Assembly (NCBI RefSeq): GCF_018320785.1
Contig: NC_054888.1
Location: 22,709,938 to 22,773,937 of the forward strand
Origin: Cheilinus undulatus
Taxonomy: Eukaryota; Chordata; Actinopteri; Labriformes; Labridae
Direction of reading: 5' to 3'
DNA length: 64,000 bases
Part shown: positions 63,486 through 64,000 of the stretch, piece after piece
How positions within the stretch are numbered: position 1 is the stretch's first letter
How the letters are laid out: each line of letters opens with the position of its first letter
Translations under genes and position numbers: made by a program
Notes under the pieces: model-generated
What the model was told of the DNA's origin: nothing
The model's input: the letters and a program-made list of their open reading frames with translations, nothing else
Database searches by the model: none

Positions 63486-63573
63486 GACACAGGTGTCTTT
63501 ATACTTCAGTTACTTGTGACACATTCAGTGACACAGGTGTCTTTATACTTCAGTTACTTGTGACACATTCAGT
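63486..63573 (+). repeat. perfect tandem duplication of 44 bp
   Basis: Two identical adjacent copies beginning GACACAGGTGTCTTTATACT lie at 63486-63529 and 63530-63573. Confidence 0.95.
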
Positions 63574-64000
63574 GACTCCTTCAGTGTTTTGTTTGTTTGA
63601 CCATTAATATTCTTTTGATTTTTAATGTTCGATCGTCTTCTCTTTCATTACTTCTTTGTCTGTCAGCTTCTCATGATTTGGATTTGAAGCCTGGGATTGA
63701 ACAGCCACAACTTTAATGGAAATCTGAGTAGAAATTGACTTTAATACTTTATAAAAGACCATAAAACTTAAAGATCATCATTAATAATCAAAAAATACCC
63801 ATTGCACATGTTATAAAAACAAAAGTGTCATCATGTTTACCTAAGTTGATTTATGCAACCATAAACTCCATTTCCCTTGTGTATTATTTCTGACTAGATC
63901 ATTGGAAAAACAACAAACTTCTGACCTTCTGATCATAAAATGAGGTTCCTCTTGACGTTTACCTCCTGTTTCCAAGTATGCAAATGAACCAGGATGCATT
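63574..64000. other. il1rapl1 intron, no recognised feature
   Basis: This is AT-rich intron to the end of the window; nothing recognised. Confidence 0.5.

Overview
The window is vertebrate nuclear DNA, almost certainly from a ray-finned (teleost) fish. GC-rich, intron-split exons of conserved vertebrate genes sit in AT-rich introns and spacers packed with fish-type DNA transposon debris (hAT, Tc1/mariner, MITEs), LINE tails and minisatellites. I cannot name the species. I saw no prokaryotic operons, CRISPR array, rRNA or convincing tRNA gene. Most long open frames are by-products of in-frame tandem repeats or low-complexity T-rich arrays and are not annotated as genes. LAYOUT. (1) 1-13.4 kb: the 3' half of cask on the + strand, 13 coding exons from mid-PDZ through SH3, hook and guanylate-kinase-like domain to the stop at 12056, with an approximately 1.36 kb 3' UTR. 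Its introns carry a triplicated 270-283 bp repeat with CTCF-like motifs and hAT-type MITEs. (2) 13.9-21.9 kb: repeat-rich spacer with a T-rich array of about 40 bp period, a 23 bp minisatellite of about 60 copies, and a 20/40 bp minisatellite. (3) 21970-23866: a hAT-type element with a perfect 8 bp target duplication. It contains a T-rich array, an intronless broken copy of part of the nicotinamide riboside kinase gene nmrk2, and a LINE 3' end. (4) 24.3-25.6 kb: nr0b1 (DAX1), two exons, + strand, 243 aa. (5) 25.6-41.6 kb: spacer with a second hAT-type element, a Tc1 remnant, a 42 bp minisatellite and a 512 bp MITE. (6) 41.6-64 kb: the 3' end of il1rapl1 on the - strand: last exon (42557-43284), one upstream TIR exon (52368-52538) and long introns full of repeats. 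HOW IT FITS TOGETHER. Read on the opposite strand, the order and orientation il1rapl1(+), nr0b1(-), cask(-) match the order I recall on the human X short arm. There CASK lies about 11 Mb from NR0B1; here the gap is about 12 kb. CASK (synaptic MAGUK scaffold) and IL1RAPL1 (synaptic organiser with a cytoplasmic TIR domain) are both neuronal; NR0B1 is an orphan nuclear-receptor corepressor of gonad and adrenal development. Nothing suggests co-transcription. The recurring theme of the non-coding part is tandem repeats growing inside transposon-derived sequence, with several loci showing single-copy and expanded versions in the same window.
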